From assembly GCA_905221605.1 (NCBI GenBank), contig CAJNDS010002091.1, forward strand, positions 1,406,001-1,470,000: a DNA stretch of 64,000 bases, written 5' to 3'. Source of the stretch: Symbiodinium natans (lineage: Eukaryota; Sar; Dinophyceae; Suessiales; Symbiodiniaceae). Position numbers and translations under genes: made by a program. The notes below the pieces were generated by a model. That model saw nothing but the letters and a program-made list of their open reading frames with translations, did no database searches and was not told where the DNA came from. Shown here one piece after another: positions 32,535-44,280 of this stretch (within the stretch, counting starts at the first letter, position 1; every line of letters starts with the position of its first letter).

Positions 32535-32720
32535 TTACACGCAGCAGTCACGGTAGTTCGGATAGACTCTAGGAACCTGGATCAGGATGCCGGCCAGGTA
32601 GATGGATGCTTCTTGATCACCATGCCCTTCCGGAAAGACCGGCAACTTGTACCGCCCGCAGCCGTCAGCTCTCGGCAGGGCCCATTCCAAGTACACCGGA
32701 TTCCTCAAGGAATGACACAC
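32535..32720 (-). CDS. Possible upstream exon, unassigned
   Basis: The minus strand reads NPVYLEWALPRADGCGRYKL then PVFPEGHGDQEASIYLAGIL. It lies between the ROK-like first exon and the 32.9-33.1 kb exon. It does not resemble the start of ROK kinases, so it may be the end of a different gene or an intron that happens to be open. Confidence 0.3.
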   Translation of the reverse strand: MCHSLRNPVYLEWALPRADGCGRYKLPVFPEGHGDQEASIYLAGILIQVPRVYPNYRDCCV

Positions 32721-32873
32721 CTACGTGCCCACGAACCCGGAATGCCGACGAACCCGGCATTTTCTACTAGGGCCTAGGGCCACTACAGTCCCAAAAAAGT
32801 CCCTTGAACTACGAAGCAGCATGCTTTGTTGCGTGTGTTGATTCGGGAAGAAGCACGCAAGAGTAAAGTTGAC

Positions 32874-33077
32874 GAGGTGCCCAGGGAAGATGTAGCCCAT
32901 GAACCCCTCCCATGTTCCACTGGCAGCGGCGACTGCCTTAAGGTACTTCCGCTTTGCCAAGACCAGCGGAGAGAAGTTGGGATCGAGAGGTGCTGGCACG
33001 GCAGGCCGCACGAGGAGGAGCTTCATGGCGGCTTCCGGCATGGATGCCATGATTCCGAGCGTCTTCGGCACGGGCCC
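32874..33077 (-). CDS. Exon of unknown gene
   Basis: A well-bounded minus exon of 68 codons. The acceptor TAG lies at 33079-33078 after a T-rich tract, and the donor GTCAAC begins at 32873. It reads GPVPKTLGIMASMPEAAMKL, then LLVRPAVPAPLDPNFSPLVL and AKRKYLKAVAAASGTWEGFM, ending GYIFPGHL. It could be a 5' exon of the ROK-like gene or the 3' part of the next gene. No family is recognised. Confidence 0.5.
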
Positions 33078-33189
33078 CTATTTAAAAAACAATAAAATCA
33101 TTGAGCCTTCATGTGGCTGCGGCCTAAGCGGCGTGTCCAAACCGAAGGTCCCCAGATTGAATTTCACCTACGCTGCTTCTTGACACGCG

Positions 33190-35115
33190 ACACCCAACCT
33201 CAGAGATGAGATAGTATGGCAGAAGGAGGGCGCACGGCCAATACTGCCTTAGTAGCACGTCCGCCATCCACTTCGTGCCGCTGACATTTCAAGCTAATCT
33301 ATAGGCATGACAGCTGTCAAGAATCCAGGGCCTTTGAAACTCAGTCTGAGAGTCTACTCGCAGCCACGGGACTTGTCGGCACAAACCAAGTAGAGAATGC
33401 AGGCGGACCGAAACAGGAAGGATGCCACACATGCTGTCACCACAGCCCAAACACGGAAAACACCTTAGGAGATCAACAAATGTTCATCTGTTTTCTGCTT
33501 TGCTTCACAATACGGCAGCAGAAGTGCTGCTCAGTCACTCCCCAACACGGCCTCCACTTGGATAGATGAAGGCGCGGGCAGATGGTCTGGGCTCCTCAGG
33601 CTCCTGGCGCTTTTCAGCTTTCCGATGTTTGCGCACTCTGCGTGCTCGGCAATTGGCAACAAGGGAGAGCACATTGGTACACATTGCGACTTAGACGACT
33701 AAGGCCTGGCGGCAGCAGAGTCGCTTGCCTCCAAGCCACCACGTTCACGTGCCAGTTGCAAGCGCGAAGCTCTGCATGCCCATCAGGCAAACAGCAAGCT
33801 GGGGCCATGTTCTTTGCCGGGTGCATCTAGAATATGGTACAGAGATCATGCTTGTGCCTGATCTGCTAGGCAGGAGCCCGGGGTGCATATGTACATTATG
33901 TAATTCTGCGGGCAGCTGGATCGCACAACCCGCTTTCTCACAGAAACAATCACATTCGTTAGCTCGTCAGCTTACATGCTGGATGACGTCACAGGCCAGG
34001 ATTCCGACATTGGAAAACCCTAGCCTGGAGTGCTGCAAAGCACGAATTTGCCACATATCACCGCCAGGTGGCTTTTCAGTCCTCTAACCCTGCGAGGCTC
34101 CTCGAATGGCAAAAAGGTCGGAACAAGTGTGATCTAAGCCTGGGCCTCAGAAGCCTCATTAAACATCATGGAAATGAAGAGAACTATTGGACACTCATGA
34201 CAGCGCTCCATCGCGGCCGAGCTGCCTTGCGACTTTTTGTTGCAGGCTGTACTGGTCGACATCCACACTCAATTCACGATTCTTTTGTCGGCGTCCCGCT
34301 AGGGTAGAGCTTTGCTCATCCACCTGCCCAAGCAAGGCAGTGATGCTCAAACTACATCACACAACGCACAAAGACGCATGGCCACGCATACTCAGAGAAT
34401 ATGGAAGGCTGATGTAATTCCGAAATCCAACTTAAGACGTTCGTATAAGAAACGCGATCGGCATTCCGTGGTCAAACTCACCTCTGCTTCTTCAGAGATT
34501 GGCGATATTGGGCAAGGGCGCCCTCCGTGCTGCTCTGAGATTGACTCATCAGAGCGGCGGAACCTGGCACAAACAAGGTAGCACGCGCGCTGCAGTGCCC
34601 TGCGTTTTGTTGGCATGCGTTGGGTGTGGTTAAGTTGGAAAGTGTAAAAAACCGAGGTTTTGACTCATTCCGGTTTTCCGAACCAGGAAGACATGCCACT
34701 GATCCCTCGAAGGGCGGGCGCTTTTTCTTGAAAATGAGTGTTTCGCCTAGGCGGGATCCTTGTTTTGAAAGGCAGGAAAACCTAAAAGTTGTGTATACCA
34801 TGTTTTAGGTGTTTTGAGCTTATTTGTAAGGACTGCTTTCAAGAGAGGATTGGGAATGTTTGGGCTTGGACTGCTTTGGGGATGCTTGGGCTTGAAGGTT
34901 TTGGCCCAACATGGATAATCCCAACATGGATATTCCCAACATGGATGTTCCCAACCCCCCCCCCCCCCCCCCCCCCCCCCAAGCTGGAAACCCCAGGAAA
35001 CGCAGGGCACACGAGGGTGCGTCCTACCACAAACAAGAGCTGATCCTGGTCGTTACTCCTGCAACTGTGCGAATGAGGCACAGCTCCTGCGACATTGAGT
35101 TCAACGATCTCGATG
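33190..35115. other. Mostly no gene; T/G-rich minisatellite near the right end
   Basis: From 33.2 to 34.8 kb only weak frames on both strands are visible. At 34.84-34.95 kb the plus strand has a loose direct repeat (GGGCTTGGACTGCTTTGGGG-like) and then CCCAACATGGATATT in three copies, leading into a C26 run. Confidence 0.5.
34911..34980. repeat. CCCAACATGGAT tandem repeat and C26 tract
   Basis: Three imperfect copies of CCAACATGGATRWTC (34911-34950) end in an uninterrupted run of 26 C (34955-34980). Confidence 0.95.
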
Positions 35116-35149
35116 GACTACTGCGCAACGACCTGCATCCAACCAAAAC

Positions 35150-35790
35150 AGTTCCACACACAAACGACTGAGCAAATACTGCAAGCTACAGGAAATACTT
35201 CTCCATGCTTATCACGGCGCCTCATCGCCGGACTGTTTCTCACCTCTGAGAGCACTTCCGTTGCGGCCGCTGCTGCAGCCGTTGCAGCTGCCGTTGCCGT
35301 GGCAACCTGAGTTTTCAGCAGAAGCAGCACTGACATATGGCTTGCCGCTGTGCCCGATGCTGGGAACGGCAAAGCACGAAAGATGAAATGGCAGAAGTGT
35401 GTCCCTCCACCAGGAGCAAACAAGAAGGCCCAATCGCCGCATATAGGCGTTTGCCCACACCAACACGCATGCAAAAAGAATCGGAGAGTACAAAATAAAC
35501 GACCAAATTCTCGCACACCGTGCTTGGCAAAGACACAGAATCAGCTTCCATCGACTGCAGGGACGGGGCCAGAACACTCACCAGTTGCTGATGCGCACGC
35601 AGTTCGCTGGACACCTCAGGCCGATTTGCGACCCCAAGCCCTCCCTGGTTCGCGCTAAACGCATCCCTTTCGCAATCCGAAAAACATTGTGCACACTCAC
35701 CCAATTGTTCAACGCTTCCAACAAACGCCATACTCATGAGTCTTCCCAAGCCCTGGGATCCAGCAAGGTTAAACTGTTGCTGCAAACATT
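35150..35790 (-). CDS. Exons of an unidentified, partly Ala-rich protein
   Basis: The minus strand at about 35785-35530 reads MQQQFNLAGSQGLGRLMSMA, then FVGSVEQLGECAQCFSDCER and SSELRAHQQLVSVLAPSLQS. At about 35315-35190 it reads KTQVATATAAATAAAAAATE and then VLSEVRNSPAMRRRDKHGEV. The Ala/Thr run comes from a GCnGCn repeat. The frames differ, implying an intron. Function is unknown; helical content and strand link it loosely to the coiled-coil exons at 36.2-36.6 kb. Confidence 0.45.
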
Positions 35791-36088
35791 CGCTGTACGG
35801 TGTCTATTGAAGAACTTGTCCGGAAACCCGGGAGAAGTCTTTAAGTCTTTCCCTTCATAGCAATCGCAGCCTCGTTCCACATGCCTTTGTGCAAAGAGAA
35901 TGAGAGTGGAGCCGCTTGCGGGAAACCCAAACCCTCCTGAACCCTAACAAGTCGGGGACTCGTCCAACACAGGTAGACACGAAGCATTGGTAGCTAATCA
36001 TAGCTGCCACAGTAGAGCATGGCATGAGGGGGGCCGACGAAAGGGCCCCACGGATCCAGGTAACATCGTGAAACTGAAAGCGGAGAAG

Positions 36089-36147
36089 TCTCTCTCTCTC
36101 TCTCTCTGCATGCAAGGCCCCCCGAAAGCAGGCTGCCCCCGAAGGGC

Positions 36148-36186
<39 letters not shown>
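36089..36186. repeat. Two (TC)n microsatellites
   Basis: TC runs at 36089-36107 and 36149-36186, separated by about 40 bp. Arg/Glu-repeat frames across them are artefacts. Confidence 0.95.
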
Positions 36187-36188
<2 letters not shown>

Positions 36189-36229
36189 GTCTTCATGCGT
36201 CTTCTTCCTTCTTCCGGCATGCCTTACCC

Positions 36230-36650
36230 CCGCTGGGGTCATCCGAATCGAATGGGCAGGTGAGTACCGGTATGGTGGGACTCCTTAAACCAGAGATAGC
36301 TTTCAGCCTGATGCTGAGGCGCCTGTCGCAGGTGATTCTCCATCTCTTTCGTAAGCTGCTCGCAGGAAGCAGCGGCTGCATCACAGCGATCCAATCGTTC
36401 ACCGAAGCGCTCCTGCTCAACATGTGCAACGACTTGCTCACACAGCCACATGTATACCAAACATATCTTCAACACGACATGCCACATTCTGTAAGATGGC
36501 CTCTAAGGAGCTTGCTGCGACCTGGGCTGCTCGTTCGGCAGCCTCCAGATCCGGCTGACACACGTTTCGCTCGCTTTGCTTCAGTCCAAGATAGTCCCGA
36601 GGCAGGAGGCCTAGGGGGCTAGTAACAGCTAGTGCACTACCTAGCAGCAC
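36230..36650 (-). CDS. Coiled-coil exons
   Basis: The minus strand at about 36590-36490 reads DYLGLKQSERNVCQPDLEAA then ERAAQVAASSLEAILQNVAC, and at about 36440-36260 it reads EQVVAHVEQERFGERLDRCD then AAAASCEQLTKEMENHLRQA. Both are strongly helical. They lie downstream of the 38-42 kb coiled-coil gene in transcription order and may belong to it or to a neighbour. Confidence 0.5.
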
Positions 36651-36860
36651 TGGTCCTGAAACAACCGCCCAGCGGTCAGTTCTCTACCTCCCCTTTCCCC
36701 TCACACCAGCCTGTGACCCCCAGCGTTCACAAGAAATTCAATGCTCAATACTTCGTTTCTTGCTTTGTGTCGTGCCCCATGCCTCTTTCCCTTCAACACA
36801 CGTCTTCGCAAATGTGCAAGTAAGCAAAACCAAACCACCCAAACTCGGCACGTGACAAAT

Positions 36861-36879
36861 GGGGGGGGGGGGGGGGGGG
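36861..36879. repeat. G19 homopolymer
   Basis: An uninterrupted run of 19 G on the plus strand. Confidence 0.97.
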
Positions 36880-36909
36880 CGATTAAAGCCGCGGTAAGAA
36901 AGCGATCGG

Positions 36910-37060
36910 AAACTGCTTCCTGGAAAGCTTCGAGAATGTTCGAATACCTGACATGGAACTTGACAAACTGCCTGTGTTCTCAGCTGACAGACGAACTTCG
37001 TAAACACTTTAAGCACGCCAAGCTCCATCAAACTCTTACCCACAGTTCCATGCATCTCTA
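36910..37060 (-). CDS. Possible exon
   Basis: The minus strand reads EMHGTVGKSLMELGVLKVFT then KFVCQLRTQAVCQVPCQVFE. It is short but protein-like and in the common orientation. No motif. Confidence 0.35.
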
Positions 37061-37099
37061 AAGCACACCCTGTATGCACAGTGGCATCTGAAAGGCATG

Positions 37100-38320
37100 C
37101 TTGAAATTGTCAAAGAACCGGTTTTTGCTGACTGTGGACTGTGCCAAGCTTCGTCTTTTCAGAAGGTGGTCCCAGTACCCAGATGTACGTCGAACTGGGA
37201 CTGCACTTGGCACAAGTCAAGTTGAATATAAAGGCGATGCAGCAATGCCAAGGTTTCGGCTTGAGGCCTCGGGGCGCCACCTTCTTATCACAAGAAAGCG
37301 CAGGCGTCGGCCTGCCCTTGCACTTTGAGTCGAGTTCAATGGCGGTGGTGGAATCTTAACCAGAAGGAACGAGAAGCAGAAAACAACGGCACAGTCTAAA
37401 GATCTCTAGCTGCGCGCAATTTGGCAACCACCCAGCCTCGATGAACGAGTCGTCAGACCCACGGGAGAGAAACCCGATAACATCTCCTCAAGGTATGATG
37501 CATCACGCCACTGAGCTAGGCTTACGGGTTCTGAGCCCCAAAGATCAAAGACTGAGGGCTGCTTTGCTGCCACTACCAGCCAAGTTGATGGATGCCAGAG
37601 CTAATTGCAGCAGCGTCTCGGCGCGCCTCTTCCTGCTCACCAGCGCAAGGCAGACAGAGAGAGGGGGAGGGAGAGAGAGATACACATACATACACACACA
37701 CACACATACACAGAGTGACAGACACACAGAGACTGGTGACCCATGAAAAAGCAATGTTATGAATCCGCGTAATACTGGAGAAACGAAGACGATCAAGCCA
37801 ATGAATGCCATCAAAAGCAAATTGATGGGGCAACCTTTGCTTCCTCTACATACTACCAGTTTTGTGATATGAAAGCTCCTGTTCTTCTCTTCTGTAGTAT
37901 GTTTCGATACGACAACTTCTCCGTTACCTTGAAAAGAAACCAAGGTAAATCCCTGCACATTCCATGGTACATGGACATGCAGGGCAGAAGGTCATTTTGC
38001 CTGTAGGAAAACCTCTATTTCTGTGACAATCAGATAGAAAATCCTCTAATTTCGCGTTTCCCTTTCCTCAATACTTTTTTCGCCAAATGTATGCTTCATC
38101 TAGAATGTCATAAGGTAGGCTCTGTTTCCTCAAAAAGCCATTACATCCTCTGCTTCTTCTCTTACGTGCACAAGTGCGGATCTCGATGACCGTCAAGCAA
38201 CATGTTTCGGGGCGCGATCATTTGCGGTTCTTCCCTAAACCCTATACTACTATTTGCTTAAGAACCCCAAAAGAATTAACAATAGTTATCCCTATATTAC
38301 CCTTAAGATTAGAGTCGTAT
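37100..38320. other. No confident gene
   Basis: A CA/GA-rich stretch lies at 37655-37735. From 37.75 to 38.3 kb the sequence is comparatively AT-rich without convincing frames. CCCTAAACCCTAT at about 38235-38247 is telomere-like. This is probably the 3' flank of the 38.3-42 kb gene. Confidence 0.4.
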
Positions 38321-38324
38321 AAGA

Positions 38325-41300
38325 TCAGCACTTCAAGATCCCAGACCGAGGCTCGGCGATCTCGCGAGTGCTATCCATAGCTGCCCGAAGCTGCCGAATC
38401 TCCTGTGCCAGAGGCCGAGTTTGAGCTGATACCCCGGAGCTTAAGTCTGAGCTCGCTGGGCTGAAGCCGTTGGATTGACAGTACAGGAAATCACACGCAA
38501 TCACAAACAATCAGCGCCCTCCCCCCACAGCCAAGGTGTCTCCCCACCTCGGCGGTCCGGACCTGACCAGCGCCGGACGTGGCCACCTGCAGACCGCGTC
38601 TCAGCGTCTCACACAGCAGGGTACAGCTGTGTGGCTTTCTTTCTTCTGGGGGGGGGGGGGGCCCCCTCATACGCACTAAAGTGCTAGGGACCAAGGTGAT
38701 ACATTCCAATGAGCTGCAGGTTGCCTGGGCGTTTCTTTGCAGCAATCGTCGCTCCAGGTCCTGCCGGAAGTCGCTCACCAGCTGCTGTCGCTCCTCAGGC
38801 CGTAGCTTCAATCGAGGGCTTTCGGAGGTTTTGGAGGCTTCCGGAGGCTTTCATATCACTTGAGCGACACTCCTCGTGCAGCACCTGCCGGTTCGTCTCG
38901 GTTAAGTTCATCTCCTCAGCGCGACTGGAAGGCACCATGCTGCAAGCTTCCCCACGCTTTTTTCGGTGCCAACCCGCTCTGGGATGCAGCTCGGCGTCCA
39001 GATCCTTGCGAAGCTCGGCGGCTAGCCTCTGGCTTGATCCCTGTGCTTTGACAAGGCGGACTTCGAGCTCTGCGCTAAGCTGCTTCATGTCTTCTGACAG
39101 TTTGTGGACGGTTCCTTGGTGTTGGGTACGGGTGTTGTCCAGGGTGTGCCGAAGCTCCTCCACTGCCATTTCCGATGCCGAATACTTCCTGTCCAATTTC
39201 AGCTCCATCTCTCGCCTCAGCTCCTCGGCCTGTCGTTGTGACTGAGATGCTCGAGCTTCGAGCTCCTGCCGCACTTCCCTTAGCAGTTGCTGGGAGGCCG
39301 TGCCACTGTCGGCCAGTTTCTGGTCGAACTCCTTCCGCAAGTCCAGAGCCACCTTCTGCACCCGCACGTCGTCGACGCGCACGTCGCTTTGAAGCTTCTG
39401 CCACTGCTCTCGTTCCGCAATCTGCGCAATCTGTGATTCAAGCTGACACCGCAGATCGTGCGATGCCAGGTCGACTTTCCTCTCCAAAGCCTGGAGCATC
39501 CGGCCTTCTGCATCCGATTGTAGACTCGAGCCTGACAAGAAGGCCATTGGCAGATCCTTCATGAAAGAGACCAAGTCCTGCACTTGCACCTGCAGGTGCT
39601 CAGTGCTCTTCTCATTGCCCTCCGCACGTTTGCTCAGGGCACTCTCCAAATCTCTCATCTGTTGCGTGAGGAATCGGAGCTCTTGACTGGTGGACAGGCT
39701 GATTGAATTGAGCCTGGTATCCACCTCATCCACCCTTTGCTCCATTCTTGGGTTTACACCGCGATCGGGTGCCAAGGCTTCAAGCTTCGCTTGCACCAAA
39801 TCCATACGTCCAAGCAGGTCCTGGAAGAGTTTCTCGATCATAAAAAAGGAAAAATATTGAAGTTTCAGGAGAGCTGGGAGCCTGAGACGGCAACAGTCGG
39901 CCGTGAACTGAACTTTCCTGGAGTTTGAGGCAAAGAACAACCCAATTTATGGACCTGCTAAACAACCCTTTACAGACCGGCTGTGGGCAGAGCGCCCGCG
40001 GGTGCTCCCTCAAAGTCTGCGCGCGCACGCGCGCGCCAGCGTTCATATGAGGGTGTGCTTTGACTCGGAGCTCAGAAGGGAACGGGAGAACGTGCAAAAC
40101 ACACGTGAGGACTTCTAGCAAACTTGTCCGAAGGAAGCTACTGCTCGAGACGTCGTCTCCTGCACTGCTGAAGGCTTCTCCAGGTTGGCGATTTTCTCGG
40201 CTCGCCCGGCTCGCTCGGCCCGCTGCTTCTCTTCCACAGACCTCTGCAGGCCTGAGGCAAATGCCCGGACATCTCGCACCTCACGAGTCAGTTGGAGGAG
40301 CTGCTCTCCATGCTGCCTACAGGGAAGGCAGGGGTGCACAAAACCTCGAAAAAGGAGGAAGTGGGATGGCCAAAGATGACAGAAAGGGACATGTGAGACA
40401 CACGTTTGTTTCGGGACTCGGCCACCTCATATCATCCTGCGCCTGCTTCTTCCAGTCCTTGTGGGCATCGCCCTGTGTTGCCCTAACCAGCTCAGATGTT
40501 CTCAGAGCCTCCAAAAAGTCCAATTGTTGGGAGAAGTGTTCTTCCAGCTGCTGGGAGTGGTTCTCCAAGGCAGTCAAGCGGGCTGTTGAGGGCTCAAGCT
40601 GCTGGAGCACGAACTCCTGGCACTCCACGCGGAGCGAGTCTGAAGCTTTCTGTAGGCTTTCCGTGGCCGTGGCCTGTCCGAAATCCTCGTCGGACAAAAG
40701 CGCGACTTCAGACTCAGTGTTCTCCAAGCGGTCAGTCAGCTTTTTGAGCTCCGCTGACGTATTATCCCATTGCGATGTAAGCCGGTCATGTACGGCGATC
40801 ATGCTCTCGCCGACATGATCCTCAAGCTCGCACAGTTTCTGCTCGTGTCCCGCAAAGCGAACATCTAGGCTGCTCATGCTCTCCGCCAGACGCACCACCT
40901 GATCCTGAACTGATGAAGCGTCGTTGACGCCAAACCGCCGAGCTTGAGCTCTGAACTCGTTCAGGCGTGCGTCCAGCTCCTCACCCACTCGTCGCATCTC
41001 TGTCAAGCGCGCCTCAAAGTTGAACGTGTTGAACGCTGCCCGCACATCCTGCAATACCTCCGCGGAGTGAGACAGCAAGTAACACCAACACAAAAAACCG
41101 ACAAAAGTTCCTTAGCAACGCATCAATCAAATGAAATGGCCAATCATTCAATAAACAAAGTGAGTCCACCCCTCAAACCAGGCCCCAAACTCAACCACAC
41201 AAAGCAACTCTGCAGCAAAAGATCATCCCTTACCCGCTTGGCAACGGCGAGTCTAATGCGCGAAAGGCGTGCGTCTAGGAACACACGCTACCACATCAAT

Positions 41301-41940
41301 CTCCACGCAACGTGTCCCTGCAAAATTCACCCCTGCCATAGCCGACCCTCACCCAGCTGTGTTTTCCGAGCCCGCCTCAGAGTGCATGGATGAGAGAAGC
41401 ATTGCCACGCGATCCACCAAAGAGTCGATCTGCTTCTGCTGCGCTGCCACGGAAGCCCGCAGATCGCAAATGCCAGTGCCAGCCCACGTTCCCGAAGCCA
41501 AGCCCGCGATGGACATGTCTGCGTCCAGGAGAGATGACGAAAGGTCTGGACCTTCGAAATAAAGCCGTAAGCCCACACAAGGCACAGTCAGCAAACCGCC
41601 AGGTCTGAAAGCAGAACCAGCCTTGTCATAAAACAGAACCCGCAGACGAGTCGAAAAAAAACACAGCAAACCCTCAAGCGTTTTATTCATTAATGGGTCA
41701 GACGCCTTTTGTCCCGACTTGGTCCACACACGCCCGCACAGTGCCAAACCTTGGCCCAAAGTTGGTGCCAAGTCGCTGCTGCGGGCATAGAGAGCACTCG
41801 TACTCAAACCACTTGGAGCTATTCGCAAATTCCGCAGAGATGTCGAAGTCGAAGGCCCCTGAGCCCTTGGCCCCACTGGGACGAGCGGGGCGAGTCCCAT
41901 GGCCATGGCGGCTTTAGCGGCTAAGGCTGGTACACAGAGA
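38325..41940 (-). CDS. Large coiled-coil protein, about seven exons
   Basis: Exons in transcription order: about 41940-41780 (MGLAPLVPVGPRAQ, then a Ser/Thr/Arg-rich stretch); about 41540-41345 (DLRASVAAQQKQIDSLVDRV); 41048-40426 (acceptor GCAG, donor GTGGCC), about 207 codons of heptads with Leu, Glu, Gln; 40316 to about 40165 (EQLLQLTREVRDVRAFASGL); 39820 to about 38965, about 285 codons, beginning DLLGRMDLVQAKLEALAPDR; 38805 to about 38720 (LRPEERQQLVSDFRQDLERR); and about 38465-38325 (PLAQEIRQLRAAMDSTREIA) to the stop. The protein would exceed 700 residues and be almost wholly helical. The large exon carries about six units of 18-22 residues built on LRxELExRL with Ser/Gln and a closing EE. 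No motor, kinase or SMC ATPase motif is visible. A cytoskeletal, basal-body or scaffold role is inference only. The N-terminal stretch is Ser/Arg-rich and could be a leader. Confidence 0.7.
38648..38661. repeat. G14 homopolymer
   Basis: A run of 14 G followed by CCCCC, inside a probable intron of the coiled-coil gene. Confidence 0.95.
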
Positions 41941-41959
41941 CACAGAGGCACACCCCTGC

Positions 41960-43190
41960 AAAGGCTGAAGGCTCTAACATGTTCTACTTCTGCTACATTC
42001 TGAACAGCTCCTGCTGTGAAACATCAGTTTTGGAGGTGTGCTATCGGTTCCCTTCCGTGGTGCCACAACATTCAACGCCATGCATATGTTGAAAATCCGT
42101 GCTCAGAGCCATAAGAAAAAAACGCCACGCATTGAAACCAGAGTGTCCCCATGCAGCCGTTGCACTCAGCGTTATGTGCTCAAGCTCTCAGCTGCTTTCT
42201 TGGCAGTCTACTCAAGCATGCCTGCGCTGCGGGGCTGGCATCTGACATACTTGCGCCTTTGTCAGCGACAATGCCACTGAAAGCACGCTAATCGCTGCCG
42301 GAATCCTTTGAGAAAACATTCCGCCTGCCTGAACATGAAGGTTGCACTCCACTGCCTCGATAGGCTGTTGTGAGCAACAAGGTGTCCTAATTCCTAACTC
42401 CGAAAGTCATTCGGTGCAGCTAGGCCACGCTTTGTGATCCACGCTATCCTGCCCGCTTGCTCCTCCATCTGGTCCATACTATCATGGAACGAGTCCTGCC
42501 CATGGGGTCATGGGGTGCTTTTCACTGGTTGGACTTCCAGCGAGACGGGCTGCAGAAACACACAAACTGCATCAAGCCCAGAAAACACGAGGAAGGCAGC
42601 ATCCATTAGAAGTTTGCGTAGACCTTTTGCAGGGCATCTTCTGCAGGGGCATCCCACGGAAACAACAAGGCTACTAGCCACAAAACAGATCGACAGTTGA
42701 GTTTTCTAGGCCATCTAGCCGAACTTGGGGACGCTTCTTCCTCGGGGGTGTGCGCACCAGCATATCCTCCATGCTGGCTCGAAGCAACTACCCTTTCTGC
42801 TCTCTGAGTCTGTAAGACACTGCGAAACCGGAGCCCACCGTTTTCTATACAGACCTACGAACTCTTTCACGCGCAGGGGGGGTCTCGTCAACACGTGAAC
42901 AGGCGCTCAAACTTAAAATCGCAGGACTCCGACTAAGACTATGTTGCTACACAAATGCTTCCAACTTGCTCCCCATTTTTTAGAGACATGCCCGCGCCTC
43001 AGTTGCTCGAGTTTGAGAGCTGACGCCAGAAGAGCTCTCTGAAACTCGCGCAACCGGTTGCACCTGAAAAGGGTGCGCTGATATGGGAGAGACTGTGACT
43101 TTTTGGGTGACTAACTCCCCGGAAGCAGCGCACGACGTGCATACGAGCAGCTCCGGCGCTCAGGGCTGCGATGGCCTGCTCGCTGGTCAG
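41960..43190. other. No confident gene
   Basis: This is probably the 5' flank of the coiled-coil gene. Frames are short and mixed. No array or clear regulatory motif was seen. Dinoflagellate promoters lack a TATA box that could be read by eye. Confidence 0.35.
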
Positions 43191-43261
43191 CATCGTCTTA
43201 AGTCGCCTGACACGGTGAGATGAGGAATATGTCTCGCATGCGTCGTCGCATACGATGCCCC

Positions 43262-43347
43262 ATGCTCTCATATACTCATATACTCATATAATCAAATACT
43301 CATGCTCCTCTACTCAGAAACTCATATACTCATATACTCATATACCC
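43262..43347. repeat. 8-bp tandem repeat (TCATATAC)
   Basis: Two clusters of TCATATAC units with a degenerate middle. The last codons of the membrane-tail frame (VYEYMSI) are encoded by this repeat. Confidence 0.9.
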
Positions 43348-43561
43348 TGATTACTCTTCGCTGGGCCCCTTGGCCTCGCCTCAAGTGACGCAGGAGCTGC
43401 ACGGCAAAGGCGAAGAGGCCCAGCCCGGTGAGTGTACAAACCACGAAGATGGGCGCTTCCACCAGAGCCGTGAGAGCAATGCCTGAGACGATCACAAGTT
43501 GCAAGCGCTCGCGGCCACGCTGATATTGTGCCAAGTGTCTGATGTGATGCTTGTCGTCGTC
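43322..43561 (-). CDS. Exon with a two-helix membrane tail
   Basis: After an acceptor (GGACAG at 43563-43562) the minus strand reads DDDKHHIRHLAQYQRGRERL. Two hydrophobic helices follow, QLVIVSGIALTALVEAPIFV and VCTLTGLGLFAFAVQLL, and then a basic tail RHLRRGQGAQRR. The helices are separated by only one or two residues, so they could be a hairpin or one long anchor. The stop lies in the TCATATAC repeat. Family unknown; it looks like the C-terminal end of a tail-anchored or hairpin membrane protein. Confidence 0.55.
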   Translation of the reverse strand, partial: DDDKHHIRHLAQYQRGRERLQLVIVSGIALTALVEAPIFVVCTLTGLGLFAFAVQLLRHLRRGQGAQRRVIRVYEYMSI

Positions 43562-43774
43562 CTGTCCAACACTGAATCGGCTGAATCGGTTGAGCCTCTC
43601 AGCATGCCGTACCACCTCCGCTTGACAAAACGAAGGTTTTTTGGTGCCTCGGGCCTTGGGCCCTTCTGCACGAAATTGGATGAGGCAGCAACCCTCCATG
43701 TTTCGGCGGAAGCTGCCAACACCCGCATGGGTGAAACTGGATGATGATTATGTACAGATTCAGGGCTCATCGTC

Positions 43775-44035
43775 CTGCATGGCCAAACATGTTCTCTAGC
43801 GCAGAGATGCTCAGCGTTTTCGTGCAGGGCTTGTTGCCAGCCTGTTTGACTTCATCTGCCTCCAAAACATTGTCGATCATCCGGGTCACACCTTAGCCAA
43901 CCAGCATGATGGTTGACAATGTTGTCAACAATCCTCATTCCAATGGCTCATTCTGCCTGCTCGGCCAAGGTATCAAGCATGGTTGATTCCAGCAACCGAT
44001 TCCAGATCATTGCAGACCCAACGGTCCCTTCTCCA
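43775..44035 (-). CDS. Exons upstream of the membrane tail
   Basis: About 44030-43955 reads EGTVGSAMIWNRLLESTMLD then TLAEQAE. About 43891-43775 follows an AAG acceptor and reads GVTRMIDNVLEADEVKQAGN then KPCTKTLSISALENMFGHAG. Both are protein-like and in the same orientation as the membrane tail, which follows them in transcription order, so one gene is likely. No domain is recognised. Confidence 0.5.
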
Positions 44036-44280
44036 CGTGAAGAGCTACATGGCTACATGTATTTAGAACCCGTTGCTCATGATAGCTTGACCTGGCATGC
44101 TTGCACCGCATCGCAGGTTCCCTTGCAGCAACAGCAGAAGCAGCACCAAACTGTTGGGTAACCTCCGTTAGAGATGATTCGGCTTACCTCGGTGAGGTGT
44201 CGCCATTAAGCAGTGGTTGAGGCTTGTTCAGACTCACTCCAGCCTGCTATGCCATGCCGGGGGAAGTGAAAGTTATTCGA

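Noticed and set aside
38236-38248. Telomere-like repeat at 38.24 kb as a separate feature
   Set aside because: Only two units (CCCTAAACCCTAT) are present, which could be chance; mentioned only with the stronger blocks.
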